Source: Scilla litardierei (Eukaryota > Streptophyta > Magnoliopsida > Asparagales > Asparagaceae). Taken from it: 64,000 nt of DNA. Where the stretch lies: NCBI GenBank assembly GCA_030789695.1, contig CM061138.1:178022051-178086050 (forward strand). The letters run 5' to 3'. The notes beneath the pieces were generated by a model. It was not told the DNA's origin and did no database searches. It saw only the letters and a program-made list of their open reading frames with translations. Position 1 is the first letter of the stretch; every line of letters starts with the position of its first letter. Below are positions 23,985 through 35,790 of the stretch, piece by piece. Position numbers and translations under genes: made by a program.

Positions 23985-24490
23985 CTAGAGGTCGATGTCG
24001 TAATCGACCATCAACTCTAACCATCTGTGCTGCCTTATATTGATCTCCATTTGGGTGAAGATGTACTTCAAACTCTTGTGGTCGGTGTAGATCTTCACTT
24101 GCTTGCTTAATAGAAAATGCCTCCAAATCTTTAGAGCAAAAATGACTGCAGCTAACTCCAGATCGTGTGTGGGATAGTTCTTCTTATGAGTCTTCAGTTG
24201 CTGGGATGCATACGCAACTACATGACCATGATGGTGCAGTACACATCCAAGACCCTTTCCAGACGCGTCACAGAAAACTTCAAATCCTCTAGTTCTATCT
24301 GGTATAGCTAGCACTGGTGCAGTCATCAGTTTCGTCTTCAATTCTTCAAATGCTTGCTCACAGGCCTCAGACCAGATGTACTTAATATCCTTCCTCGTCA
24401 GGCGAGTCATAGGCTCGGCAATCTTCGAGAAGTCTTTGATGAATCGACGGTAATAGCCAGCCAATCCAAGAAAACTTCGGATGTCAGAAG
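23985..24490 (-). pseudogene. pol: RT end and RNase H of element D
   Basis: Open frame with [34 protein letters not shown] and [13 protein letters not shown], the thumb/connection and RNase H domain of Gypsy Pol. It ends at a TAG (23985) where element F has a leucine codon. The upstream part of RT continues at 41577 after the inserted LTR. Confidence 0.85.
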
Positions 24491-24901
24491 CTGATTGTAA
24501 TGGCCCATAGTGCCATATACGCTAGGGCAGATTTATTTGCTTGATAGATACTGTATGTATGCTTGGATATGCATGTAGTGTGTGTAGTAAGAGTATTATT
24601 TGTATGTATTTCTTTGTGATGTGTATAGTAAATAAACTATTTGGATGCCTATTGGCATGGGTTTATAGATAGATGGATACTTCCATATGTATCTATGAAT
24701 GGTTGATTGGAAATGTCTATGTTTGTGTATATGTAATGTAGTGTATTGTGATGACTACTATGTAGTGAGTATTTGTGGTGTAATAAGTATTGGTATTGGG
24801 TTGTTGCTTTTGGTCCTAATATTAGTAGTGGCTTATAATATATCTTATGTTAGTGTGCTAGTATGTATGACTACTTGTAGTGATGTGTGGAATGGATGTA
24901 G

Positions 24902-24904
<3 letters not shown>

Positions 24905-24952
<48 letters not shown>
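24905..24952. repeat. (TG)24 microsatellite
   Basis: Perfect 48-bp TG run inside solo LTR E. Confidence 0.95.
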
Positions 24953-24954
<2 letters not shown>

Positions 24955-27318
24955 GCTACTACATGTGTAAATATGGGTGTATGTTGATACATATGGCATG
25001 GATGTATGTAGTGTGTGTGTTTAGATGTACAAAGAGATGATAATGACCTATATGTAGAGATATGTGTAGGGATGTATGTGCATGTTAGTATATGTGTGTA
25101 TACACTATGAATGTATGTATGCATGAATGAGGGTGTGAATGGGGACTAGTGTGAAAAGGGGTTGGGGTAGTGGCATTGTTGTAATTAGTTAAGGTGGGTG
25201 TGTATAGTAAAGAGGTGGGTGTGCATAGTAATGGTTATTTGGTAATATCCTAGAAGTTGGAGAGTATTTATATAGAAGGGTAATTAGGTCATTTTCCCTC
25301 CATGACATCTTCTAGGGCCTTGACTCTTTGACCTTAAGGATGAAGGAAAAGAAAAGAGAGAAGAAAAGAAGAGAAAAGAAAAGAAAAGAAGAGAAAGCTC
25401 TAGAAACCCCATTAGTTAAAACCCTTTTATTTCATTTTTCTTTCTCTCTTCCTCATTTTCTCCCCTTATTTTCGTTTTCCCCTCTCCCTCTTGCCATTCT
25501 CTTCAATTTTCAAGGAAAAATCCTATGTTTTTTCTCCCCTTTAGACCTCTTATGGATGGTAGAAATTGTGTGTTCTTTTGGAGCTTAAGAGAAGTTGTCA
25601 TGAATGAAGTTGGGAGCTTTTTGGTGGGAGCTTTGAGGTGAGTCTTGGATGATAGCAAGATTGGATTTTGAGGAGTAAAGTGAAGCTACTTAAGCTAGGA
25701 ATCCAATTCCTACTCTTATGCCATGTTCATGCATGTAAAGCTTTCATCTTGATTGCTTCTTAAATTCCTGCAGTCTGATAACAACTTTAGTCCTTCATAA
25801 CTTCTTCCGGGTTGAATTAAATTCTGAAAAATTATATTTGTGTAGATCTTGAAATTCTACCCCAGAATCATATAAAATTTGACATATGTTTAGTATAGTA
25901 ATTAGGAGTACAAATTCCATCTTTAAAACATGTCTGAATTTCATTCAGTCTGGACACAGTTTAGAAAAATTGAACTCAGTCCATGCATACTCCATAGAAA
26001 TTAGTGTTCTTGGTCTCGTTGTAAAGTTAACAACCTGTTCTACAACTTTTTCCGAGGTCATGTTTTCGAGATTCTAACTGCAACAGGACTTAAAATAGAA
26101 ATTGTTACATCTCTCAGAATCTGGCTGGAACACAGTTTCAACAGGTCTCACCAAACAATGCACTATAAATCACACACGTCATATTATTTTCTGAAATTTG
26201 GTGTGGAAATGTAAAACTTGCATATCTATAACTTTGTAATTGTGACTTTTGTAATATTCTAACTAGAATTCCTGATTGACAGCCTTGATTGTAGACTTTT
26301 TATGTTTTCCTGCACTTGCTATATGTTATGGTCTTTGGTTCATTATGCCATGAATATTTATATGATGTTGTGAGGTTGAGGCATGAAAAGTTGGGTCCCA
26401 TGTGATGCATTGAGATATGAATATGGATAGGATTAGGGCATGACACATTTGTGCATGACCCACTTGTAATGAAAGAGTATGAGAAAGAAAGAAAAGTGGA
26501 TGAAATGAAAAGTTCTATCTTTTTGAAGGGTTGCTTGTATGGGAATTGGCCTCACTTTATTGTAACATGCCTTTGGGACATTATTGTTATGCTTGGATGG
26601 GAGGTAGGAGGGTGGACATGGCATGAGTTGTATGTGGTTATGTTGTGATGAGAGATGGGCATGAGATAATGAGCATGACCCTTATTATGACAGAATGGGG
26701 AGGTTCCATACAACCATGTCTTGGGGACCACAATGCCCATCCATGTGTAACACTACGGTCCTATGGCCATGATTTGCTCTATTGTACCAATTAAATTCGC
26801 TTTAGATTGTGTTTATAAGTTTCTAATTGTTGTACTTGCATTCCCTTCTAGCACTTGGTTAATTCTATTTATTTAGCTCGGTGCTTATGTTATTTTAAGT
26901 ATGTTGTGAATCTATTGTTGCTTGTAGTGTTATTTTGTTTAGTTATGTTAGCTCTCTTACTTGATGTTTATGTTGCGTACTTTTATTTATGCCGTGTCAA
27001 TTTCTTTTAATATATTCCCCTGTAGCACTTGCACTTCATTATTACTTGCATCAATATGTAAAGTAGTTGCATTTAGGGAATGTCATACTAGTTGGAGTGG
27101 TATTTCCTACTGGGTCACGCATTGACGTGCCCCACCAGTTGTTTTTCAGGTGTTGGAGTTGATGGCAGGAGCTGGAGTTTGGAGTTATGGTTGAGGTGTT
27201 TGAGTGTAGAATTGGGTAGTGAGGGGAGGTGAGGGATATTGTACCCTTGGGTTCTTTTCGGGGATGAGCTGTTTTGTTGTACATATGTATAAAATGATGT
27301 ATAATGGACTTGATGAGG

Positions 27319-27320
<2 letters not shown>

Positions 27321-27350
<30 letters not shown>

Positions 27351-27384
27351 TGTATGTATGTATGTATGTATGTATATATATATA
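27321..27384. repeat. (TATG)n then (TA)n microsatellite
   Basis: About thirteen TATG units followed by TA units, in LTR E just left of the foldback MITE. Confidence 0.9.
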
Positions 27385-27389
27385 TGATT

Positions 27390-27546
27390 TAATGTAGAAA
27401 AACTGCTACCTGATCCAATGGATCAGGTGGCAAGACACAAAAAAGGTGGAGAGTACAAGCCCCAACATGTGCTTGTACTCGTTGGGCCCCACCCCTTTGT
27501 GTCTTGCACCTGATCCTTTGGATCAGGTGCCACCTGCTCTACATTA
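27390..27546. mobile_element. 157-bp foldback MITE
   Basis: The two halves are inverted copies: outer ends TAATGTAGA and TCTACATTA, and inner matching blocks such as GGCAAGACACAAA with TTTGTGTCTTGC. Each arm also has its own inverted repeat (CCTGATCC-AAT-GGATCAGG and CCTGATCC-TTT-GGATCAGG). No coding. It lies in an AT microsatellite of LTR E, and its target duplication is not resolved. Confidence 0.75.
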
Positions 27547-27772
27547 TTCCCATATATATATATATATACATATATTTTTTTTTTGGAAGGTAAGCGGGGT
27601 AATTTTATTGATAGTAGTACAATATGTACAACATAAAACTATAGAGTGTGTTTATGCTAGGGGGAGGAGAGGGCACAAGTGCCGTCACTCCCCACTAGCA
27701 GAAACTCCTCTATACATACGCAATTTCACAGGAAATCATACAAAACTCAAAACTCAAAATTACACGAAGGTA

Positions 27773-30700
27773 TCAACCCATGTCCCTAAATTCCCAATTT
27801 GAATAGACTTCAATCTCTTCCTCAGTTATTGGATCTTGGCCATGTAAGCTAGCTCTTATGTCAGCAACTATCTCCTCAAATAGCACGGTCTTGCATCTTC
27901 TCTCATTTTCAAAAATCCGTCTGTTTCTTTCACGCCAGATGTGCCAGACCATTGTAGCCAAACAGGTCTTAGCTAATAAACTCAAGCAATCTTTATTCCC
28001 GTATTTAGCAAGGAAATACTCTCCCACCTCAGATAAGGAATGATGAATATGAGCTGGCACTTTTAATTTTAACATAGATCTGCAGAAGATGTACCTCGAG
28101 TAGGGGCAATCAAAAAACAAGTGAATGGTGTTTTCCATAGCATTTTCATCACATAGGATGCAGTTAGCAGGGGAGCCAGGAGACCATCTGCAAATCCTAT
28201 CTCTGGTAAGCAGCTTACCTCTGAGGGCTCTGAGGAGGTTAAGCGACATTTTCGGAATGTGGTTGGGGTACCATACTAATTTATGAAGAGGGAAAGGGTC
28301 GCTTCTTGTACGCACTCCTTCCCAGGCCTGTTTGAAAGTGAACGACTCACCCCGAAGCCATTTCCAACCATCAGCCCCTGGTCTCAATTTGATGTTACTT
28401 AGTAGATGTCAGACACTGTCTAGAACCGGATCAGCAACCCAGCCGTTGCTACCCCAATATTCAGCAACCGTGATTTTTTCAGCACCATGAGGGATCATAA
28501 AGTGCTGATTGAGAGGTCCCCCATCGAGCCAGAAATCAAACCAGAACAGCGTTGCCTTCCCGTCCCGCACCTCTCTCCTAATCAGTTGCTGCAAAATTGA
28601 TCTACTCCGGAGGAGCCGCTTCCAGGTGCCGGATGAAGTCAAAGCAGGCCGTGCTGCATAAAACCCTGTTGCCGGACAGTAGTTTCCCTGTAGATGAGAT
28701 GCCCACAGGCCGCCGCTTGTTAAAAATCACCATGTTAGGCGCAGGCCAGCTGCCGCATTAAGATCTTCAAGAAGTCGTATTCCCACACCTCCCTCCATTT
28801 TTGGTTTGCACAGATCTTCCCAGGCCCAGGCTTTTGTGTTGCCTAGGATGAATTTCCGACACGCCGATGAGATAGCTCTAAGGACACTTACAGGGATGTG
28901 AAATACCTGCATCCAAAAGGAGACCATGCCGTAGATTACGGAACGGACAAGCTCGATACGCCCCGCAATAGATAGTAACGAAGATGACCAACCCCCCATC
29001 CTCTTCCTACATTTGTCAACCAGCTTCTTGTAATTAGTAGCCACTGGATACTTTCGCGAGAGCGGTAAGCCAAGGTATGTTGTTATAGTTGTAGCAATCT
29101 TGATCCCCAACGTAGCCGCAAGGGACTCCTTGTTCTTCACCCCTTTACTAAACATACCGGAACTCTTATCCCAATTTACATGGAGTCCAGAATATTGGGA
29201 GAACTCTTTCAGTAGGTTTTTGATGCCCAAAAAAGAAGTTTTATTGGCTCTACAAAATACAAGCAAGTCATCAGCAAAAAGAAGATGGGAGATGGAGCCG
29301 CTCCTCTTCATAGGATGTATAGTGCGCAAAATGATAGCTTTCTCCACCAGGATCGAAAAAGTCTCCATGATAATGACAAAGAGGTAGGGGGAGAGTGGGT
29401 CACCTTGCCGAAGACCTCTATTACTACCAAAGAAACCGTAAGGAGAGCCATTTACCATTACCGAGAAGGTTGGAGTAGTGATGCATTCTCTAATCCAGGA
29501 TATGAAGGTTTCAGGGAACCGTAGCTGCTTCATAAAGAAGAAGATGAAGTCCCGATTAACACTATCGAACGCCTTCCTTAGGTCCAACTTTAAACAAGCT
29601 CTTCCCCCCATTGGAATGTTGAAATCCCTAATTTGTTCGTGAGCAATAAGTGTACAATCTGAGAGGAGCCTGCCTTTTAGAAAAGCCGATTGATTTGGAG
29701 AAATAAGGTCATGAACCACCACCTTCAGTCGATTGCAAATGACCTTGCTAATAAATTTATAAAGGACATTACAGCACGCGATCGGCCTATAATCTCCCAG
29801 CCCACTTGCATTTGAATTTTTAGGAACCAGAGTTAGGAAGGTGTGGTTGACTTGCCTTAGGAGTGAGCCAGAGTTGAAGAAAGATTTAATAGCTGTAATA
29901 ACATCCGCTCCAAGGAGATCCCAATTGTGCTGAAAAAAGAAACCATTGTAACCATCAGGCCCAGGCGCCTTGTCCGCCCCAATCTGGAAAACTGCATCCT
30001 TAATTTCCTCACTGGACACCCTTCTGCTAAGCCATAAGGAGGATTCCTCTGTTAAGATTCGCTTTGGAGCCAATTCCCCAAAAGAGCTTAGGTAATTGTC
30101 CTGATTGTAGAGCCTCTTATAAAACAAAGGCGCTTCCTGAATAAGGTCACCAGTCATATTGTTTTGCTTACCTCCATCATCCACCAGATGACTCAAATTG
30201 TTATGGCTGCATCTGGCTTTCATATGAGTGAAGAAGAACTTGGTATTTCTGTCACCGAGGGTAAGCCAGTCCTGGCGACTTTTCTGCCTAAACATATCCT
30301 CTTCCATCTTCAATGCTTGTATCAGCTCTCTAATTAGTTGAGATTCTCTTTTTTGCAAACCGATGTCCACATGGGTTAGGGGGCAACACCTGAGTTCAGC
30401 TAATTCTCTCCTGCACTTCTCCACCACCTTGTCTGCCTTAAAGTCACTAGCCCATCCCCGTAGGATAGGCTTCAACATACTGAGCTTTTTAACCAGGCGG
30501 AACATAGGAGTTCCTTCAAAACTAGCTCCCCAATTATCACAGATAACGTCCTTGTAGCCTGGACAGGAGGACCAGAAATTAAATGATTTGAAAGGCTTAG
30601 GTTTTGCAGGGACCTGTTTATGTAGGTGAACGGCCATAGGATAATGGTCACTAGTGCCAGCCTCCAAATATTGAACATAAGCTTCTGGTAGTAAGGAGGT

Positions 30701-31315
30701 GAATTCTGCATTACCAAACACCCTATCAAGCTGTGCGGCAATTCGTTCAGGGCCAAGTCGGTTGTTACACCAACTGAATCTATTACCAGTACACTTTAGC
30801 TCCTGTAATCTACAACTCCGAATGCAATCTTCAAAATCAAGTACAATGTTAGCATCAAGAGCTCTTCCCCCAATCTTGTCTTTGGAATAAAGGACGCAGT
30901 TAAAATCTCCCCCCACCAACCATGGGACATTGCTTTGCGAATCAGCAACAAGGCTTTTCCACAAATTAATCCTCTCCTCCATGGAATTGCGTCCATATAC
31001 ACCTGTGATAACACAAGTCAATCCACCAACATTTTTGCATGAGATAGAGATATGTTGGTCAGAGGAAGACAGACTGATCACCCGCCAAATTTCAGGGTTA
31101 AAACCCATTAGAATCCGACCACCAGAAGATGAGTCAAAGTTATTAAAAGAGATCCACCCCCTCGGGATGACCCCCCTACCACCTGTGGGAAGAGACTTAA
31201 GCTTTGTCTCTACAAGTATCAGAACAGAGGCCTTCGTATTCCTTAAATTATCCCGCAAATCCCTTCTTCTAACAGAATTATTGAGCCCCCTGGCATTCCA
31301 GATAAACACAGTCAT
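27773..31315 (-). pseudogene. LINE 1 ORF2: endonuclease and reverse transcriptase
   Basis: One continuous frame of about 1,180 codons interrupted only by TGA at 28727 and TGA at 28409. The N-terminal apurinic-type endonuclease shows FIWNARGLNN, VGGDFNCVL and GTSDHYP. The reverse transcriptase shows DYRPIACCNVLYK, LDLRKAFDSVN, GLRQGDPLSPYLF and the catalytic FADD at residues 680-683. The C-terminus has a zf-RVT domain (CILCDENAMENTIHLFFDC) and WHIWRERNRRIF. It nicks the target and copies the RNA in place. The ATG at 31315 overlaps the ORF1 stop (ATGA). The first stop truncates the protein after the RT domain, so it is probably inactive. Confidence 0.9.
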
Positions 31316-33252
31316 TTATCAATGGTCGTTTTGCGGCCTTGGCCCGACTCCTGAAGCCTAGAGCTTTTCCTGGGAGGGGCCAAAGGATTAGAATCCAGCT
31401 TCTTCTTTATATTTTTATTCGCCACCGCATGTAATTCCTCCATTTCTTGGTCCCAGGCTGGGTTGTCGACAACAATCTCATCAGGTATATTGTCCAAGTC
31501 ATGGTCGGAAGCTTCATTGATTAGGGAAGGGAGTGCCCTGGGGATTGGAGGATCAGCTTCCAAAATATTAGCAATCTGATCAAGCAAACATACCTTAGGT
31601 GAATCTTCTGTTAACAGGTTCATTTGGGGAGAACTGGGTGGACAGCGGACTGTGTTGTGAAGTCCAAGGCCCAAGGGGGAAGCCTGAGCCGTTACATTTG
31701 CAGATTTTTCCTTAACAGCAGTGGTATGAGCAGTGGCAACTACGACCTCACCCACTTCAACAGCATTGGCAACGACTACCTCACCCACTTCAATACCCGC
31801 CTGTGGTAACAGGCTGTCTTTACAAGGCTCAATCACATTCCCACATGGATTCACAGCTGTAGGCAGAGATGCACCCGAAGTACCGGCCACATAAGCTGTA
31901 CTAGCGCCTATGGTATGGCCAACCAAAGAGCCCTCCGTGCCATGTGAGGTACTATCCCCTGGTGCAGTCTTTGGAATGAAGGTTTCAGTTGTAGGAAGAA
32001 CTCCCCGTTCCCTTATAATTTCATTGTCAGCCACGCCCGCGACCTGCTCTCCTTCCCCATTCTTATTCACTCCAGACAAGGTTTCAGCAACTTTTAATTG
32101 GAATGAAGGGGGCTTCGCAGCATCTGGACATTGGCTAAATAAGTGGCCAAAGCAGATGCACTTCGTACATCTCGGGGGCTCTCCCTCAATCTGCACATCA
32201 ATGCTTATAGAGGGCCCATCCTCTGTACCCACCAACACAGTCTTTGGAATGGCCTGTTTAGCATGAATTTCTACGAGGCATCGGGCATAGGAAAGGCGCT
32301 CTTTCTTAGCCGTAAGTTTGTCCAAACAAATGGGGTTTCCAACCAAGGAAGCAATGCAATTGAGAATTTCAAGTGTCCACATCTCTAAGGGGACTCCATG
32401 CAATTGGACCCAGACAGGAACCGACGAGAGGATATCCCTCTCAAGTTTGAGTCCAGCACACCAGCGCTGCAGCACCACAAGTCTGCCATCAAACATCCAT
32501 GGGCCCCCGTGAAGGATCCTCTCACATTCACCTTCATCTTCAAATTTGAAGCAGAAGAACCCATTATCCCTACTATAGATTTTTAAACCCTTCTTGAGGT
32601 TCCATAATCTATCCACCCAAGAACGAATTTGGCCATAGAATGGGGCCTCCCCCAGGACGTATCCTACTAGAGTAGACGTCCACTGCTCTGCCCCACGGGC
32701 AAGGGCGCTTCTCGGGACCATTGCCATTAACGTGCCATCCTCTTGGGCATGAGGCGGCACAAAAGCCATACCAACATCACTATCATACCTTCTGATATTT
32801 GAGCATACTTCAGACCATGATTGCTTAATGCCTGTGGTTGAAACTTTAAAATCCACAGCTTTCCTTGGAGGCTTTTTATCAAACACATTATGTGCTTCAC
32901 GCCTTTGTAACCCTTGATCACGAGGGAATGGAGCCTTCACGCCTTTGTAACCCATCGAAGGTCCCCTCGGAAGTATTTTACCCCCACGGTTTGCAGTGTA
33001 GCATTGACCCAATCTGTTGATGCCAAAGTCGCCATTGAATTTCCCGGCACCACCCAATCTTCCTCCCTTATTTTTCCGGCGATCCACAATTTCCCAACCG
33101 CCGCCCAAATGCAATCTGTCACCAGTGCCATGCCGATCCTGAGAAATAGGTGGCTTGAGAACACCTTGCTCCTTCCCAGGTCCATGAGAAAATTTAGCCG
33201 CTAGATGATCTGCGACAGAGCCGCCGCCGCCAGGGTCATTCTCCTCTCCCAT
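31312..33252 (-). CDS. LINE 1 ORF1: DUF4283/zinc-knuckle RNA-binding protein
   Basis: 646 codons from the ATG at 33252; the open frame continues upstream only through a TA repeat, so this ATG is preferred. The N-terminus is glycine-rich and basic. The middle has the DUF4283 region of plant LINE Gag-like proteins (RDNGFFCFKFEDEGECERIL, HGGPWMFDGRLVVLQRW). A CCHC knuckle (CTKCICFGHLFSQC) follows, then a long variable tail ending TTIDK. It would coat LINE RNA. The stop overlaps the ORF2 start by ATGA, suggesting coupled translation. No stop or frameshift seen. Confidence 0.85.
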   Translation of the reverse strand: MGEENDPGGGGSVADHLAAKFSHGPGKEQGVLKPPISQDRHGTGDRLHLGGGWEIVDRRKNKGGRLGGAGKFNGDFGINRLGQCYTANRGGKILPRGPSMGYKGVKAPFPRDQGLQRREAHNVFDKKPPRKAVDFKVSTTGIKQSWSEVCSNIRRYDSDVGMAFVPPHAQEDGTLMAMVPRSALARGAEQWTSTLVGYVLGEAPFYGQIRSWVDRLWNLKKGLKIYSRDNGFFCFKFEDEGECERILHGGPWMFDGRLVVLQRWCAGLKLERDILSSVPVWVQLHGVPLEMWTLEILNCIASLVGNPICLDKLTAKKERLSYARCLVEIHAKQAIPKTVLVGTEDGPSISIDVQIEGEPPRCTKCICFGHLFSQCPDAAKPPSFQLKVAETLSGVNKNGEGEQVAGVADNEIIRERGVLPTTETFIPKTAPGDSTSHGTEGSLVGHTIGASTAYVAGTSGASLPTAVNPCGNVIEPCKDSLLPQAGIEVGEVVVANAVEVGEVVVATAHTTAVKEKSANVTAQASPLGLGLHNTVRCPPSSPQMNLLTEDSPKVCLLDQIANILEADPPIPRALPSLINEASDHDLDNIPDEIVVDNPAWDQEMEELHAVANKNIKKKLDSNPLAPPRKSSRLQESGQGRKTTIDK

Positions 33253-33264
33253 TTTTTTTATTAT

Positions 33265-33268
<4 letters not shown>

Positions 33269-33334
<66 letters not shown>

Positions 33335-33342
33335 CGTCTGTT
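33269..33342. repeat. (TA)n microsatellite plus AACGTCTGTT, left target duplication of LINE 2
   Basis: About 65 bp of TA repeat followed by AACGTCTGTT. The same TA tract and decamer recur at 41285-41374, on the other side of LINE 2. Confidence 0.85.
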
Positions 33343-33500
33343 CATCATCCTCAGCTTTGTGCTCCGGCGACCAGTGCAATTCCTGGGCGATTTATGCCTT
33401 TGGGCTCCGTTGCCTGGGGCTCGGCCCTCCCCTGAGCTCTGAAATCCCCTCATAGCTTTTCCCCCTACCCTGTGAGTTCCACGTTCCAAGATCCACTCAT

Positions 33501-34436
33501 ATGGCCTCGTCTTCCTCCGGATCGACCCCCACCTCTAGGCCGTCTACTGCCTTAACTGACCCTGGGCCGTCTGCTAACTCGAATGGCTCAGGCGAAATCC
33601 CTACGGTATCATCTCAGAACGTCCTCCCCCCATTTGGCCCCTGGCGGTGAAGCTCCGTGGATCGCCGTTATAGGTCGTCGTCGGCCCACCCCATCTGCTG
33701 CGCTCCTTCCCCGACCACCTGTACCCGGCGGCCGTCATCGGCGTGGTGGTGGTCGTGCCCCTCCTCGATCGTGGGGTGGTGATAGGGCGCCCCCCCAATC
33801 CTAAGGTGGTGGCGTTTCCACCTCTGCTAGCACAACTTTCAGCACCCCCAGGTGCTCGTTGGATTGCCCCAGAGAACATCAGCTCAAATCCCCCGTTCTT
33901 CTTATGTTACATCAGCTTCATTCAGCTCTATATGTGCCCCCCCACTGTTCCGAACTGCGGGCTGGCGTTTTCGCCCCCAATTTCGGTTGGAGATGGGGTT
34001 GTAGCCGACATCTTACCTGCAGATATCTCTCAGGCCGCGGGACGCTGGTCGCACACGCTTGTTGGAACTTTGTAGGCCAACGGCCCTACTACGGCCAGCT
34101 CATGGCCTGGGTTGGGCGATCTTGGAAAACGAAGGGTGAAGTCCATGTCCACTCGCGAGAAAACGAGGTTTTCTTCTTCAAATTCGCCATCGATGTAGAC
34201 TGTGGTGACATTCTCAATGGTGGCCCTTGGCTCCTGGATGGCCGACTTCTCGTGCTTAGGCGTTGGGCTCCCGACATAGGCCTCGATAGGGACTTGCTTT
34301 CCTCCGTCCCTATTTGGATTCGTTTTTCGCAACTCCCGATCCAATTTTGGTCTCCCGTCATCCTTGGTAAACTAGCGAGCATCCTCGGCCAACCGCTCTT
34401 CTCCGATGCTACTGCAAATGCTTCCCGACTCTCCTT
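33501..34436 (+). pseudogene. LINE 2 ORF1, 5' part
   Basis: Begins at an ATG shortly after the 5' end and is rich in Ser, Pro and Gly. It has an early stop and frameshifts, then the DUF4283 region is readable (FVGQRPYYGQLMAWVGRSW, FFKFAIDVDCGDILNGGPW, LLDGRLLVLRRWAP). It ends at the solo LTR (34437) and continues after it with the zinc knuckle. LINE RNA-binding protein, non-functional. Confidence 0.75.
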
Positions 34437-34878
34437 TGTTGAGTATTGGTGTTTCATACCAATCTTATTTTGATGATGATCACAACATTATGTTGTTGCT
34501 CATTAATCTCATGTTTTAGTCTCTCAGTTTTATTTCAAGGATATCTTTCTTGGAGACTAATCACTTGGTGTAAGGATGGACATCATGTGAAGAAGGGCCA
34601 AAGTTTGGACTCAAGGAGTGCCAAAGCATGGAGATGGTGGAGAGCATCAAGGCATCAAAGATTGAAGACTTAGACTCTAAGGAAAGCATTTTAATCCATG
34701 TAATTTACTTTATTGCTTTCTCTCTCTTTTGAGTCTAGGTTATTGTAATGCCTTGTTAAATGGTTTACTTATCATGCATATGCATTTAACCATCTTAGTG
34801 AACCTTAGGATTATCATAGAATCCAACCCAATAGGTTCACTCTGTCCAAAGACTCATTTGGAGTCTCTAGCTTTCCAT

Positions 34879-35406
34879 CAGTCGCCTGATGAGGGAAACA
34901 CAGTCGACTGGGTGATTTCCAGTCGCCTGTAGATCCTTCTACAGTCGCCTGATATGCACAGCTCAAGTCATCTTTTCTATTGACTCAAACTTGAGCTTTA
35001 CGCATTATCGTCTGTCGATCAGTTTACAGTCGCATGTATACTTACAGTCGCCTGGAAATGGGCCAACAGTCGCCTGTCTAGCGTATGTGCATTCTCTGCA
35101 TCTCTTTGTCTTTTCTCCAACATTAGTCTGCAGACGACTGATTAAGGTATTACAGTCGCCTGACTATTTGACAGTCGATTGTATTATTAACATCAGTCAC
35201 ATGTGTGAAGAATTGGAGAAAGAGTGCAGCTCTCTGTTTCGATCCATCCCCTGCAGCAGTCGTCTGCTGAAGGATTAACAAGCGCTTATCCTATTTGTCA
35301 GTCGACTGTAATGTCTTCGTCAGTCGACTGTCCTGGCTCAAATTATAGCCGTTGGATATTTTCTAGCCGTTGATCAGTCGACTGTCTTTTGATCAACAGT
35401 CGACTG
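34879..35406 (+). repeat. Array of 16 spaced CAGTCGMCTG motifs
   Basis: CAGTCGCCTG starts at 34879, 34920, 34942, 35045, 35067 and 35153. CAGTCGACTG starts at 34901, 35299, 35321, 35375 and 35397. One- or two-base variants start at 35027, 35131, 35172, 35194 and 35257. Seven neighbouring pairs are exactly 22 bp apart, and other neighbours are 18-19, 42, 63, 64 or 85 bp apart. The intervening 12-bp spacers are unrelated to one another. Function unknown. Confidence 0.95.
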
Positions 35407-35790
35407 TTCCTGTCATTTTCACCCAGTTTCTAGCCGTTGCAGATTTGTTCATTTGGCTGTTTCTTTGGGTTTTTGGGCTTGATATAGGATTTATATATAT
35501 ATATGTGTGCTGCCATCACTTGAGAACTCTTGACAACACTTGATAACTCTTGACTGTATAGAAAATCTCAAGAGATCAATAAGCTACTCTCAAGCTCCCT
35601 CATTTCCCTCTATTGAGCATTCATCTCTCTTCATGCATTGAAGTCCAGCTCAAGGGAAATCATCCAAGTGCTCTCAAGCATATTCCAACACTTGGAGATC
35701 CTCTTCCATGCTTTGCATACATTCATGAGTAAGCATCTCACGGCATAGGTAAGAGTATTTATTTTACTTGGTGTAATTTGTTTTCCTATT

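Larger units (their letters stand above)
27575..33268 (-). mobile_element. LINE 1 (L1-type), nearly full length
   Basis: Minus-strand non-LTR retrotransposon with ORF1, ORF2, a 3' UTR and a ten-A tail (27575-27584 as T). Both flanks are TA microsatellite (27552-27574 and 33269-33333), so it inserted into a TA repeat. Its target duplication cannot be delimited because of this. ORF1 is open throughout, and ORF2 has only two stops, so it is rather young. Confidence 0.9.

Noticed and set aside
33253..33489. Upstream extension of LINE 1 ORF1 through Ile-Tyr repeats
   Set aside because: Open only because the TA microsatellite has no stop in that frame, and it runs into LINE 2 sequence.
34879..35406. 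CRISPR-like array of repeats and spacers
   Set aside because: Repeats are only 10 bp, spacers 8-12 bp or much longer, there are no cas genes, and the array is inside a plant retrotransposon LTR.
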